Assembly: GCA_023014335.1 (NCBI GenBank)
Contig: JAECYW010000001.1
Location: 2,356,001 to 2,420,000 of the forward strand
Direction of reading: 5' to 3'
DNA length: 64,000 nt
Source: Galerina marginata
Lineage: Eukaryota > Basidiomycota > Agaricomycetes > Agaricales > Galerinaceae
Position numbers and translations under genes: made by a program. Numbering within the stretch: position 1 is the first letter of the stretch; each line of letters opens with the position of its first letter. Positions 39,511 through 51,443 of the stretch are shown here, piece by piece. The notes beneath the pieces are model-generated. The model did not search any database. It had not been told where the DNA came from and saw only the letters and a program-made list of their open reading frames with translations.

Positions 39511-41366
39511 TCATGGAGGACCCATTCGGCTGTCTTCATGATGATTATCGACGCTCCGGCGAGTATGTTCACGGTGATACCGTTTCGAGCCCCTGTCTTC
39601 CTGCAGCCTCCCCGAACTGTAGAGCGTTCCACCGGTCGAAGGCCCATCCCCTACGTCATTATCACTGTCAACGTCCATGTCGTTGCGACTACGCTTCCTG
39701 GAGTCCAAGGAAGGACGGTTCTGGTTCTGTTCCGACACTGGGAAGTTGCCACCGCCGCCACCACTAACGGCACCTCGATCTGCGCGTGGTTGAGATCGGC
39801 CGTCTTCGTGCACAAAATCTACATCTTCGTTCGGTTGAGCAACAGGTCGAAGTCGATAAGGCGCTCTAGCCTGATCACGTTCGTAATATTGACTTCGTGA
39901 ATCAGGCCGAGAAGGCACGTCGGCTACGCCTCCACCGGAGCCTGAAGCTGAGCCAGAACCAGGCGTGTCTGAGCGGGTGAGGCGGGGGTACCCAGACGGT
40001 GCGTGCGTGTCGTGATAGTATGCCGGTTCGTCTCGGCTGCGAGGCGGCACATGGGGGTCGTAATCGCCTCTGTCTATCTGCGAACGCGATCTGTGGACCG
40101 AATGGGGCGGGGAGTGCATGTGCGATGAGGTCATTTCGCGGCTGCGACTGTATTCCCGATTACGTTCGCGCTCACGTTCCCATTCGCGTTCCCGCTCCTG
40201 TTCGCGCTGTTTGTCGTGGTATTCCTCTCTAGTAATGTACGTACCAGGTCCTAGACGCTGATGGGAGTGAATTCTGCTAGAGGACCGGGCTTCGGACGAG
40301 TGAGTTCTGGGCGAAGCTGGTAAATGGGTCGGGTGACGGTCATAACCATGAGATTCTGCATGTGAGCCCACATATTCATGTGGGTCCCCGCGCCTAGGCC
40401 TCTCTCTTTCAGAAAGCGGAGGACTATGCATAGGTTGATGATGGACAGGCGGTAAGCTTTCAGGGTAGTGATGTTGTTGTTGCCCGGGCGCACGATAGGA
40501 TTGAGGGGGCACATTTTGGGAGCGAGAGCGCGATGAAGAATGAGATCGGTTTCGCGAATGAGACGAACTGGGGTGTGCGTGTGCCAAGGGCGGACTGCCA
40601 TGTGAGTTGTATTGGTGCTGAACAGGCGGCAATTGGGCCATGGGGGGAAGGTGGTGGCGGCCACCGTCGTGCCCTCCGGATATGCGTCTCGGAGAGTTGA
40701 CAGACATGTGTGGAGAAAGGGCGGCAGCAGAACCCATAGAATTATCCATGACGGGCACAGGACGGCCATCTGGTCCAGTTGCGACTCTGGGGTTTCCTTG
40801 AGAGCGAATATGCTCTTGAAGGTTGTGAACTTGATCGGGATCCATAGAAGATGGATGATCACGCATTTCGCGATGCTGATGGCTACCTGACACCGGGCGA
40901 GAAGAGGGTTGAGGAGGGCCGCTCATTACGGGGTGCGTGGGTGGAAGTGCAAGGCGATCCTGCATGTTTGGAGATGGAGGAACAATAGATAGACGCTCAT
41001 ATAGGACACTGTCACAAAGGGACATCAGGCATGGTTCAATAATTGACGGGGAGAGGATATCACACTTACGCCCGTTCCATTTTCATCCTGCGGATGCTCA
41101 ATTTGGCTTGGAGAACCTTGAAGTGTAGTTTGTCATTATCCTGGATGAGACTCGCTGTGAGGATGACGCGTCCGAAGAAAAAGAGAGTGGGTGAGGCGTA
41201 CTGTTTCTATGTCTTTGACTTTTCGTTTGAGCTCCTTGTATTTTGCCTGATACTTGGCATCCTCAGCGCCAGCAGCGATGCCAATAGCAAAAGGCTTTTG
41301 TTTCTGCCTTTGAGGGACAGAGAGCTGGGTTTGAGAGGGAGGGGCAGGGGAAGGGACGGGCGACAT
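39511..41366 (-). CDS. INO80 complex subunit F-like protein (TFPT/INO80F domain), 577 aa
   Basis: Three exons, 41366-41202, 41140-41070 and 41008-39511, join in phase to 577 aa. Residues about 38-85 form the INO80F/TFPT helical domain: KYQAKYKELKRKVKDIET, then DNDKLHFKVLQAKLSIRRMK and ERAVLYERLS, the signature linking this subunit to the INO80 chromatin-remodelling complex. The rest is a long disordered tail rich in His, Ser, Pro and Arg, with an ER/EWER charged stretch near residue 350 and a KRSRND nuclear-localisation-like patch. The start at 41366 is the first ATG of the open frame. The role in nucleosome remodelling is inferred from the domain; the tail is fungus-specific. The neighbour on the right, NDUFA13, is divergent with about 480 bp between the starts. 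Confidence 0.85.
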
Positions 41367-41849
41367 GATGGGAGAGAGCAAGTTGCTGGCAGATGTTGAC
41401 CTTGGAACTCGGTTGTTATTATTTCTGGCGCCTGGCGTTCAATTCGCCAAACACCATTCACCGCCAACCTTCCATATCTTTCCTTTTTCGGTCTACATCA
41501 GGCACTCTCATCCGTCTTGCTCGACATACATTCAAATATTAAAAATTGCCATCTCACACGTCGAAACTCTTCCTTTCTCGCGTTTGTTCTTTGTAAACCT
41601 TCTCGCTCTTCGCATTCTCACCGCTGGTGGGCTCTGGTGGACTTGGGAACAAACACGTGACTCAGCGTAGCTTCCTTCCTCGTTGACGGCGACAATTAAT
41701 TGATCTTCTTCCGTCACCACCACCACCACCACTCAGTTTTGCAGTCTATCACGAGTATGTGGCAAGTTGTTCTGTTACGTCTAAGTTCACTGATGGCAAT
41801 GGAAATGCAGTGTCTGCACCTTATAGACAGTGGGTTTGTTTTGCTCAGG

Positions 41850-42498
41850 ATGACTTGGAAGCTGACACGGCGCGTCAGGGATATGCCCCCGCCCGGAGGG
41901 TTCGAATCGGTCAAATACAAACGAAACCTTCCTCTCCGGGGTCCCGGCGCGTACGCTATTCTAGGAGGCGTGACGGCTATTTGTGCATACGGGTTCTATC
42001 GACTGGGTAAGGGCAACCTGGAACGACGGTACGTCCAAGGCGCAATTATAGACCCCGAATGCAAGAAAGACTTTGGTGGTCAGCTGGACGTGGAACGTGT
42101 CATGATATATCGCGCTCGCTGCTAAACGTGGTGGCTTTGGATCCGGCCGCACTTTTCCCTCTTGCCCTTATCAATTGCACACAGAGTGTGCTGAAATGGG
42201 AAGCTGAGCTGATTCGGAAATTGGGTATTCACAGGGAACTTGAACGAGAGAAGATATGGGGGCGGATACACCTTGTGCCGCTGCTGACGGCGGAAGGGGA
42301 CCGGGACATGTACCGACGACAGCAGGCGGCGCTGGCTAGAGAGAAGGAGATTATGAAAGACGTCGCCGGATGGGAGGTAAGGACGCTGTGTGTCCCGACG
42401 GCGGAGTGGATGCTGATTATCCGTTGGTTCTATTCTAGGCGGGCAAAAGTGTGTACAACAATCCCAAGTACCACACGTCTGAGATTGTAGTTCTTTGA
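41850..42498 (+). CDS. NDUFA13: NADH dehydrogenase 1 alpha subcomplex subunit 13 (GRIM-19 homologue)
   Basis: Accessory subunit of mitochondrial complex I (also called GRIM-19 or B16.6), inserted in the inner membrane. Three exons (41850-42028, 42235-42376, 42439-42498) give 126 aa. The family hallmarks are all present: QDMPPPGG-type start (RDMPPPGGFESVKYKRNLP), a single membrane span around residues 34-53 (AYAILGGVTAICAYGFYRLG), then GNLERRELEREKIWGRIHLV, PLLTAEGDRD, EKEIMKDVAGWEAGKSVYNN and PKYHTSEIVVL at the end. Length is normal for fungi. The start used is the in-frame ATG at 41850, a few codons before the conserved MPPPGG; an upstream exon is possible. The first intron is long (206 bp). 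Confidence 0.93.
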
Positions 42499-42811
42499 GA
42501 TGTTAGATAGAACAATGAGAGTTGGATTATGAATTCGTGAACCAATGGGCAAATGGACCAATAGGCGGGGTCGCACCTGCCTAATTGAGCCAACTCCATT
42601 AAGGGCAGGTCGGTCGGTTTGGATTGCTTGTAGAATCTGACACGGATCAGTCAAGAAGTATAACTGGAATCCGGCGTATCGAAACGAGTCAGGCTCAGGA
42701 ATGGAAATGGTCCTGACCCGAACCCGATTCCTTATATTAGATCGACGGCGCCTCTCGTTTATACCCCAAACTACGCGAATGCTCTCTGCTGCCCTGCGTC
42801 GACATCCACAA

Positions 42812-44614
42812 ATGACTGTAGGCTACTCAAACCTTGACGACTCTCTGGCCTACCCTGCTCACGATTCAGATCAAATGATCTTTGGGCCCCTAGATCTCGA
42901 GGACGTCGCCGCCGTCCACCCCGCCAGCAGCGCCTACCACTGGGACGCGTATGGCGAGATCGAGCCCGATGTCAAGCCCACCTACGCCTTCTCGTCTATG
43001 AACCACTACGAGTTTGGCGCACCGCAGGCCTCGCCCACCCAGGCCTTTTACGACTCGAGCAGCATGTACAATCCTGCAGAGGACACTGCCAACTCGCCCT
43101 CGCTCGACGATCTCGCGACCTGGATCAACGATCCCGACCTCAGCTCCCTGCATTCTCCCTCATCGCCCATCCCCATCCCATCGCCCTCTGACACCAATCT
43201 CTCCGCATCCTCGTCCTTCATGGGCTATCACGATCACTCTCCCTACTCCCCCGACGCCGCCTTCTCTCCCACCTCCTTCGCCGCCCTCCATCCTCTCCCG
43301 CGATCCATGTCGCCCCCATCGTCCTTCGAGGATGCCCGATCGACTCGACCACGCGTCCAGTCCGTCGTTTCTCCCAGAGACATGTCTCTGCACACCCCAT
43401 CGTGGGCTGCCCAGCTCTGGGATGCCCCAAGTGCCCATCGGACTCACAATCTGATCACACGTCCGTCCGTCAGGCATTCTCCCTTGACCGACGCTACTCT
43501 GCGACAGCGCGTCCCCATCCGTCGCGGTTCCCTCTCCTCGGGCCAGCTTTTCCAATCCTCAAGTGCCCCTTCCCACACAGAGACTCTCGTCCCAGCTATG
43601 ACTAGAGCTTACAGCAGACGGGCCGACTCTGTCAGCGTCAGCGACGATCGTGACGCAACCGTTCGACGAAAGAAACGATCTCCGGACGACGATTCCTCAA
43701 TTCCCACCTCTGGAAAAGCTACAGACAGTCGTAAGAGGCTTCTTCCTTCTTTATTATCTCCTTTTGGCTAACAATGCTTTTTCTTCCCATAGCCCTCAAA
43801 TCTGTCCTTCGACCTCCAAAGTTGGCTCCGTCTGCTTGGCAACTGTATTTTACAGACTGGATCCAAAAGCAGCAGGCTTCCGGTACTCGCAAACTCAATG
43901 TCGCTCAAGCGGCCAAAGAGGCCGGCCAGGAGTACGCCTGCCTCAGCGTAGCTGAGAAAGAGGTATGATTATTTTTATGACGTCACAGCCTTGTCATGGA
44001 CTCATTTTATCGTCCTGACAGCCCTATAAACGGCGTTCACAGGCCATGAAAGAGGCTCGGGAGAAAGAACACGAAGCGTACATGCGGACTCTGACTCCCG
44101 AGGACATCAAGCGCGAGAATTTATTCCGTGCTGCGCAGCGAAAGGCCGGCAAGTCTCGCAAGAGTAACATCAAGGACCCTAACGCCCCCAAGAAGCCCCT
44201 GAGCGCCTACTTTATGTTCCTGCAACGCATTAGGGCTAATCCGCGTCTGGTGTCTGATATCTTTGGAGACGAAACCGAAACTACCAAACAGAGTGTCCTG
44301 GCTGCTGCGAAATGGCGGTCCATGACAGATGCTGAGAGGCAGGTGAGTACAGCGTCCCTGCAATAATGATAGTTGCGGCAAGTAAATAATTTTTTTTCGT
44401 CCTCTAGCCGTTTTTGGCCCAGGCAGAGCAGGAGAAGATGGAGTACGAGGCTGCCAGACGTTTGTATGAGGAGGGCACGACTGGCTTTGGGTCGAGCATC
44501 AACTTCAGCATTTTACCCGGAAGTCCACACTTCCCAATCGTCAAGATGGAATCCGAGAGCGAAAGCGAGGGTTTCACCACTGACGACGGATCTGAGCGTC
44601 CACAGCGCTCATAG
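42812..44614 (+). CDS. Transcription factor with two HMG boxes, about 538 aa
   Basis: Four exons (42812-43730, 43793-43962, 44022-44342, 44408-44614) join in phase. The first 300 residues are disordered and rich in Ser, Pro and acidic residues, a likely activation region, and end with KKRSPDDD. The first HMG box spans exons 2-3 (LAPSAWQLYFTDWIQKQQAS, LNVAQAAKEAGQEYACLSVA, EKEPYKRRSQ). The second follows a basic linker and is canonical: DPNAPKKPLSAYFMFLQRIR, AAAKWRSMTDAERQPFLAQA. The C-terminus is acidic. It should bind and bend DNA in the nucleus. Two starts are possible: the ATG at 42812 used here, or 42701, which adds 37 residues but reads like leader DNA. Confidence 0.88.
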
Positions 44615-44980
44615 ACATTCGATTTCTTTTTCTTCTTGTGTGTCCGTTTTCGCTGTGCTACCTTTTACGACCTGTCATGTCCTTTTCGTTAAGGGTTTCT
44701 CCTTGGCTTTTTTTTTGCTTTATATTATACCTTTTTTGACGACGACATATCGGACACACTGTGTATATCATATACCTCTCTATGCTGTATTTCTAGAAAC
44801 CTGGTTCCTAGTTGGTAAATATTCATATTGTTCCGTTGACGACCATTAATTACGACGCCCTACTCATGCCCTACATACCATTGTCGGTTTGTTACTTACA
44901 CATACACACGGACGAACCATTCTGTAAATAAACATACCGGATGATAATAATTATGCGAGAATGGACCCGCCTGCCATACG
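44615..44980. other. 3' intergenic between convergent genes
   Basis: 366 bp, T-rich after the HMG gene; contains the 3' ends of two convergent genes. No other feature. Confidence 0.5.
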
Positions 44981-45754
44981 TCATGCAGCAGGCGACGGTC
45001 GTAACGGCATGCGGAAGACCATCTTCTGATGAGGATCTCCATCCTCGTCGAATTCAGGACCCTATGGCGGGATCCAAGATCTAGAGCCAATTATGCATGA
45101 GGATAAAGGGACCTTGCTTACTTGAGGTTCATACCCAAACCTAGACAGCATCGTGGACCATTCGATCAAGATTATGCGCTATTCCGATTTCATTTATTCA
45201 CTCACTTGGCGTAGAATCCCTTGACCGGTATCTGCGAATGCGAGACTATTTCCACGAGGGCACCGGTGGTATTGGCCCCATTATTGCGCAGGGCGTCCTC
45301 GTTCACCCAATCGTGCAGCCGTTCTACGAGGGCACGGCCGAAACGGTACTGCCGGTAATCTTTGAGCACTGCGAGGCGGGTGAGCTTGTAGTATTCCTTC
45401 CCCGGGACTTTGAACGCGCGGATGGTGCCGATGGGGGTGAGGGACGGGGTGAGCCTCAGGAGAAAGTGCGTCGCGTTGTCCTCCATGCTGAAAGACGTTT
45501 CAGAAATCAACGTGGAAGCCAACGCGTGTTTGGAGGAGAGGAAACTAGCTCATCGATCTCTGTTTCTAGAGGGAATTTTTGTTCGTGGTGGAAGACCTCT
45601 ATGCGCTAGGGGGGAAATTAGATTAGATGTTGACGATCCGTGATGCACGGGTAAACGAAGGGTGTACCACGTCGTAGCATTGCTGACGCTCTTCTGGTGT
45701 CCGTACAATGATGATCTCATGACTGGGTGGTTCTGAGACGGGGTTCGTTGACAT
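44981..45754 (-). CDS. GNAT-family N-acetyltransferase, 173 aa
   Basis: Five exons (45754-45668, 45605-45546, 45480-45206, 45140-45122, 45061-44981) splice cleanly to 173 aa. The GNAT fold is shown by the early EIIIVRTPEERQQCYDV strand-helix, FHHEQKFPLETEIDE, then ATHFLLRLTPSLTPIGTIRA, the acetyl-CoA-binding motif A (YYKLTRLAVLKDYRQYRFGR followed by ALVERLHDW), and the C-terminal HSQIPVKGFYAKFGYEPQGP with EFDEDGDPHQKMVF. The R/Q-x-x-R/F-G-R loop (YRQYRFGR) is the pyrophosphate-binding signature. The substrate is unknown; the FDEDGDPHQKM end is typical of a fungal subfamily of small-molecule or protein acetyltransferases. Exon 4 is only 19 bp. Confidence 0.87.
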
Positions 45755-46109
45755 TTTCTTTGCGTTCTGTCTTGCGAAGGTCAACTGGTCTCTGAGCCTG
45801 GTATAGATTTGATATTCTTGTCTCGGGACGAAAACCTCGGAGCGCGTTTGATAAATGTACGGGTTATATCCACGAGATGATTATGAGGAGGGAGTTCAGG
45901 AGTCAGGAGAGTCGAGACGCGCCGGTTCTATTTACATAATCCATATGTCAAACCGGTCACGTTGCTCTTTTTTTGCCCGTCTCGTCCATGTCGTCTGCAC
46001 TCTGCTTTGAATAGGCTCGTCTCCCTTTTTGACGCGCAGGTAACTTCCAGGATGTTTCTATCTCTCGTTCTTCCAACTGAGTAACGTGCATCCGACTAGG
46101 TCTGAGCTG
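45755..46109. promoter_or_regulatory. Shared divergent promoter region (GNAT / PPR)
   Basis: About 355 bp between two divergent starts. No clear TATA box or known operator was seen; the region must hold both promoters. Confidence 0.4.
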
Positions 46110-49100
46110 ATGGTTGAGCCTATTGCTGTAAATGTGATCAGCTCACTCAGCTCCCTGCCTCGCCATATATCTGGAAAGTCGCGGGGGAGTCTTTCTCAAA
46201 TTGTCAAGGCTTCGGAAAGGCCTTCATTCTCCTCCAACTTCTTCACGCCTACACCCAGGCAGCACGAGAAAATGAAAGCAGTAGAGTCACCACCACTGGG
46301 TAGCATCTTGGACTGCCATGCCTGGGCATGTCCACGTTCCAAACAATACCTGTGGTCCGAAAGTACGTCGGAATGAATGTGTGCATTTGGTTCTTACTTA
46401 TATACATCTTAGGCGGTTCAATGCGCTCTCTATTGGTAACGGAATTATCACCCGAACCTAGCCTACCTTCATCTGGTCGACGAATACGAAGGACCTCACA
46501 ATCGAGCCGGACGCGTCTGCGGCAACCCAAACCAGTACACTTTCGAATACCGGAACACAGCCCTCGAATACAGCGGCACCTTAATTATTCCACGAAGGCA
46601 TCGTCGTCTGCGGAATTGAAGCACGCTCCCTTCATACCAACGTCACACAGTGCCAAATCTGAAGCCAAATCCTTCTTACCTCTCGAGAAATTGCGAAATT
46701 GTCTGCAGTACCAGTCGACATCGCTGGAGAATTTAGACGACCTTGCCGACGCATACGGGGCCGCGAAGGAGGATGATGCTTTCCTTGCCTTGACTCCAGA
46801 GGAAATTCTGGAATTGGCGCATTCGTTGGCTCATCATATAGACAACCTCTGCGCGGACCTAGTTCTCCCGGATATTATCGAATTTTGGGGTGGGAGATTG
46901 CTCGAGCTTCTCGAATATCTGCCGTCAACTTCAATAACCTCCATATCTATTTCCAAAGACGACCCGGTGAAGATGTCGTTAATCAGCCGCGCCTCCTCTT
47001 TTATGGGTAGATTTGATGTCGCGGAGAGGTTCTTGCAATCGGCACCAGCAAGCAAGGACAATGCGGATCGACGTTACGACGAACCAACTCGTCTTGCTGT
47101 TTATTCGTTTCTATTATCCATGGCCAGGCATAAAGGTCTTTATCAATGTTTGGAATACCTCTGGGTGAAGAATAAACGGCTTGGGCGTCGATATTTTGGC
47201 TCTGGCGACCAAATCCAGACGTTAATAGCCAAAAACCGTGATGTCCTGGATGTGATCGAACCAGCCAGTAAATGGGAGCGAGTCAGCTGTCAGCAGATGT
47301 TTGATTCCTTGGTATTTGCGTGCAATACGAAGGCCGCTTTCCGCACCGCACGAGATCTTATTGAAGCGGTGAAAAGCAGAGGTTTCGAGATTTCGGATTT
47401 GAGCGTCCTTACAACATGCCAAGGTCTTGCGTCCTCGCGGTATGATGTTTCAACGGCCCAGAAACTTTTCGACACGCTACCACCGTTGTCGATAGAGAAA
47501 TACACAAGAGTGAAACTGTTTCTTGCAGGGCGGAAAGCGGACCCGTTGGCCGCCAAAGAAATTGTGGAAACGCGTCGAATGGAAAACACTTTGAACGAAG
47601 GCGATATTTCAAATGCTCTTTACTCGTTGGCCATACGAGGGCGGATTAAAGAGGTACAGGACCTGTTCGACTGAGTATTTTCCAATGGACGCCGGTGGAC
47701 ACCGAACTGGAAAGCCCAACATTTTCCATTATACGAACGCTGTCCTGGCTCACGTACAAGTGGGCGATACCCGGGGTTTGGGGGTATGGCTAGAGGACAT
47801 GGCGAAATCTGGAGTCGAGCCCAACATCCAATTTTTTACCACCTCTTATATCCATCTACAGACAGCAAGGCGACGTACGAGGTGCATTTGCGGCGTTCGA
47901 GATCATGCTGACAGCTGGAGTCGAGGCGGACGTCGTCACATACACTGTTCTCATCTCACTCTTGTCCAAGAGACGGGACAAGGACGCTGCAGATAAACTG
48001 TACATGCAAGCCATCGAAGAAGGCCTCGTTCCGGACGAGATCATGACGAATTGTCTCATGAACGCGCATATCGAAGCTGGCTTCTTGGAGGGAAGCTGTT
48101 CGAATCTTTCACCACCTTACCAACTTACCGTCAGACCGGCAGCCACCAATCGACACTTACAATAGCTTGCTCAAGGCCTATGTCCTCGTCGGGCGCGCCT
48201 TTTCGTTTAATCTCCCAGTTATTTTTCAGGCTTCAGGATATAGGAGGGCACCCCGATACCTATACGTTTGCAACACTCATTCAGAGCGCGGTTGATGCAG
48301 GACAACTAGACGTCGCGACCGAGATCTACGCCGAGACAAAGAGGCGGCAGGAAGAAACTGGACAATCAAATCTCATCTCCCAGCACATCCTTACTATATT
48401 AATGTCATCGTATCTACGGCAGCGCAAGATGGGCAAAGCGAAGGAACTATTTGACGAAATGGTGGCAAAAGGGCTGCAACCTACCTCTGTCACATTTGGA
48501 GCCATCATCCGGGCATATGGACAACAGGCCTGGGGAGAGAGGATGACTCTAGCAGAAGACTTCGTCAAGAAACTGCAAATAGAACGTGAATGGGAACGCC
48601 ATCCAATAACCAAAGGACAGCATCTCGTCAATTTCTACGGCCCTCTACTAAATCACAATGCTAAAAAGGGCGATATAGCCGAAGTCGAACGCCTCTACTC
48701 GGAGTTTCTAGACGCAGGCGGGAAACCTTGTATCGCATTTTTCCACTACCTTTTACGCAGTTATTGCGTCGTCGGCAATGCTGATAAGGCTATGGAGCTT
48801 TGGTCAATCATCAGAGAACTTGCTGAAGGGGACATTATCGACTCGGACATTCCTGGAAGAAGCCTTCACACGCGTATGGAGAGCATTCATGTCCCGCTGT
48901 CGGTCTACATGGACATTCTCTCGAAGACCGGTCAACACTCTGAGGTCGCTAAGACTTGGTCGGAGCTTCAGGAACAGGACTTCGAGTTTGACTCACACAA
49001 TTGGAATCATCTCGCCGTGGCGCTGGTCCGTGCCGGAGAAGTAGAACGCGCCTTCGAGATCCTGGAGAGGGTTCTTTTGCCTTACGAAAACGCCAACCGG

Positions 49101-49634
49101 GAAAACTTCCGCCTTGTACAGCTCGACGAGGAGGAAGATCCAACTTTGGAAGGCAAGCTTCATATTGCTGATGGCCTTGATGCCCCTCCTTTACAGCCGC
49201 CACTCCACAATCAACAAGGAAGGATAAATGCAGCTAACGCAAGCAAGTTCTCTTTTTCGAGAGGGAAGATGGATCTTCTAGAAGACGAAGAAGCGATTGA
49301 TGCCGATTTCGCGTATCCTTTTTCAATACTGCAAATCATCTCTCCGAACTGGAACATATGGCGACCACATAATGTCGTACTCCGCACATTCTTGGTTGCT
49401 CTGCTTCAATTACAGCGGGGTTATCTTCTTCGACCAATCGTGAGCGGCGAAAGAATTGTAGACAACGTTTCTTCGTCTGGTGACAACGATAGGGACCCGG
49501 AGGCAACAGAAACTCTGTTGGAAGACCTCTACACGAAATATCCTGCCACTGTCGAGAGGCTGCGATATTTTCAGACAACGGAGAAGCACCGGCTTGGCGT
49601 TCGCGTTTTTGAGAAGATATATCTGCGGCGCTGA
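46110..49634 (+). CDS. Pentatricopeptide-repeat (PPR) protein, likely mitochondrial; four single-base frame breaks
   Basis: Exon 1 (46110-46362) and exon 2 (46413-49634) encode a PPR protein, a class that binds organelle RNA. The N-terminus is basic and Ser/Arg-rich, consistent with mitochondrial import. PPR units are clear from about residue 400: NIFHYTNAVLAHVQVGDTRG, VEADVVTYTVLISLLSKRRD, PIDTYNSLLKAYVLVG, GHPDTYTFATLIQSAVDAGQ, LQPTSVTFGAIIRAYGQQ, PLSVYMDILSKTGQHSEVAK. The frame shifts by +1 at 47672 (T), about 47844 (T), 48091 (G) and 48191 (G). Without these four bases the coding length is 3471 nt, exactly 1157 codons, and all PPR units are contiguous. Hence either consensus errors or recent inactivation; errors are likelier. 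The specific RNA target is unknown. Confidence 0.82.
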
Positions 49635-49764
49635 ATAATTATAAAGTTCTACTAACACAACAACGACGGAGCCGACGATAACAAACAGGTGAACTAAAGG
49701 CCACACTGGGGCAAGACGTGAAATCCGAATCATGATCCTAATCCAACTAATGTTGCAATAACTT

Positions 49765-51443
49765 CTATGCCTCGTCTGAGTCTTCATCTGACTCAGAGTC
49801 GCCTCTACGTCGACGCTTGTTCGACCCATGTCGATTTCGCTGCAGGAACGTAGCCAGGCGCATTAGGAATGAATATTCCGCCCAGAGACGGAGTAGGGAC
49901 ATACCAAAGGAAGCTTTTGGCCTTGGTTGCCAAATGCAATGGAGAGAGCAGTGGTGTCTGATGAGTATGTTAGGATCGTGTACCCAGTCGCGTTAGTCTA
50001 TAGGGTATAGTGACATACCTGGTACACCGGGGAATCGTTTGGCAGAAAAAACGGTAAACTGTTCAGTGAATGTTTGAGCCAGAACTGGCGAGACATCATT
50101 GTGCACACGCTGGGCCCCTATCTCTGGTGCAGGGGGGCTATTTTGGAAAGGAAGTTTGTTTTTAAGACGGAGTCAATTAAAACAAACTACAAAGTAAACT
50201 CACGCTCCAACATTCATGAGACGCATTCTCAGCCGAAAGGTTCCTAACTCGAACAAGAAAGAGTAAGAAAAACCCTCGCAATCGAAGCAAAGGGCAGAGG
50301 CTGTGGTCACTGACCTTCTGTACGAACTGACAGGTCTTGGAATAGGAAAAAAATTCCAGGTTTGCGGTGTTCGTCGAGGAGACGACAAGCATTCGCCGAG
50401 AGAGGGCCAACCAGTGTGCGAGTGTAAGTGTGTCGAGGAAGAGGTGGCCCGGCGGCAGGTGCATGTGTAGGGGCAGGAGAACCAGGAGCAGCAGGCTGAG
50501 AATATTGTGCGTATGCAGCATGTTGCCCTTGGTGATATGGTGCATGACCGTAGACATTTTGCTCGGCCTCTGGGTTGGTAGCAGAATTATAATTACTCGA
50601 TTGAGACCAGCCCGAAGGATCACGGTTGTCATTGTTCGAAGGAAGGGGTCCTCAACGCTGGGTCCACATGATGATCTACTGGGGCATAGGCCGTGTCTGT
50701 ATTCCAAGCACGATATGGCAAAATTTCCGGTTCTGTTTCTGACTGCCATGCATCAGCCGACGCTGTACTTGTCGTTCGCCCAAAGGAATGGATAGATGGA
50801 AGGATCGGAGGAGGGAAGCTAGTGCTGCGGTCGATGGACGGGACTTGAGGAGGGTAGCCCCAGGTGGAGGCGGGATCGGGTGGCGGAGGCCCGTATGGAG
50901 CACCTTGAGAATAAGAAATATTGTCGGAGGCGGGTGTTTGGGGCGCAAAATAGGTTTGGTTCCCATAGGGAGCGTGAGCGCTTAAGGACGGTGTAGAGTT
51001 GCCGGTCTAGACCAATCATGAGAGCTTTTTGAAAGGCTTGTGGAGTCTTGAGCTTACCTGGTCTCCTGGACGATATTGGGAAGGGGTGGGGGTCGATCGT
51101 CCTGCTGGGGTCTGATTTCCAGATGGACGAGTAACAGGCGCAGAAGTGCTCGCACCTCGCCGTTTTGCCTTTGAGGACGAATGAGACGGCACATAACGAT
51201 CAGCAGAGGATGGATGCAAGACGAGGTTCATCTCATGTTTTCCATCTGCCGACCACAAGTCCACGGTCACTAGAAAGAACGAGCAGTCTACCTCACTGCA
51301 TTTAAGACATCAGGAAGTTTGCTTTAACCCGGACGTGTGTCAATCGCTTACTCGACGTCAACGATTGAGTCATCTTCTCGTCTGACTATCATTTTAGCGA
51401 CTGCCGCAGGAGCCAGGGGTCTTCGATCCTGGTTATGATTCAT
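49765..51443 (-). CDS. Velvet-domain regulator (VosA/VelB type), about 435 aa
   Basis: Seven exons: 51443-51352, 51295-51058, 51006-50315, 50243-50204, 50137-50019, 49957-49905 and 49839-49765. The velvet domain is split by a long disordered insertion. The first part reads VDCSFFLVTVDLWSADGKHE with MNLVLHPSS; the second part reads YTRTLVGPLSANACRLLDEH, GIFFLFQDLSVRTEGTFRLR, RLMNVGAPP, QFTVFSAKRFPGVPDTTALS and AFGNQGQKLPL, ending in a basic/acidic tail (SNKRRRRGDSESDED). Velvet proteins are fungal DNA-binding regulators of development and secondary metabolism; the split domain fits the VosA/VelB branch. Exon 3 contains one extra base near 50640; removing it restores the phase and gives 436 codons. 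A 61-bp intron (GTGCTT...TTGAG) could also explain it but has poor splice sites. Confidence 0.86.

Noticed and set aside
39513..40890. Several long plus- and minus-strand ORFs overlapping the INO80F-like gene
   Set aside because: They are other-frame shadows of a compositionally biased (His/Ser/Arg-rich) exon.
41890..41915. GGTTCGAATC resembling a tRNA T-loop
   Set aside because: It lies in the conserved coding exon of NDUFA13 and no cloverleaf surrounds it.
47660..47680. Programmed +1 frameshift at GAC-TGA in the PPR gene
   Set aside because: Only one of the frame breaks coincides with a stop codon and the other sites share no motif, so recoding is not supported.
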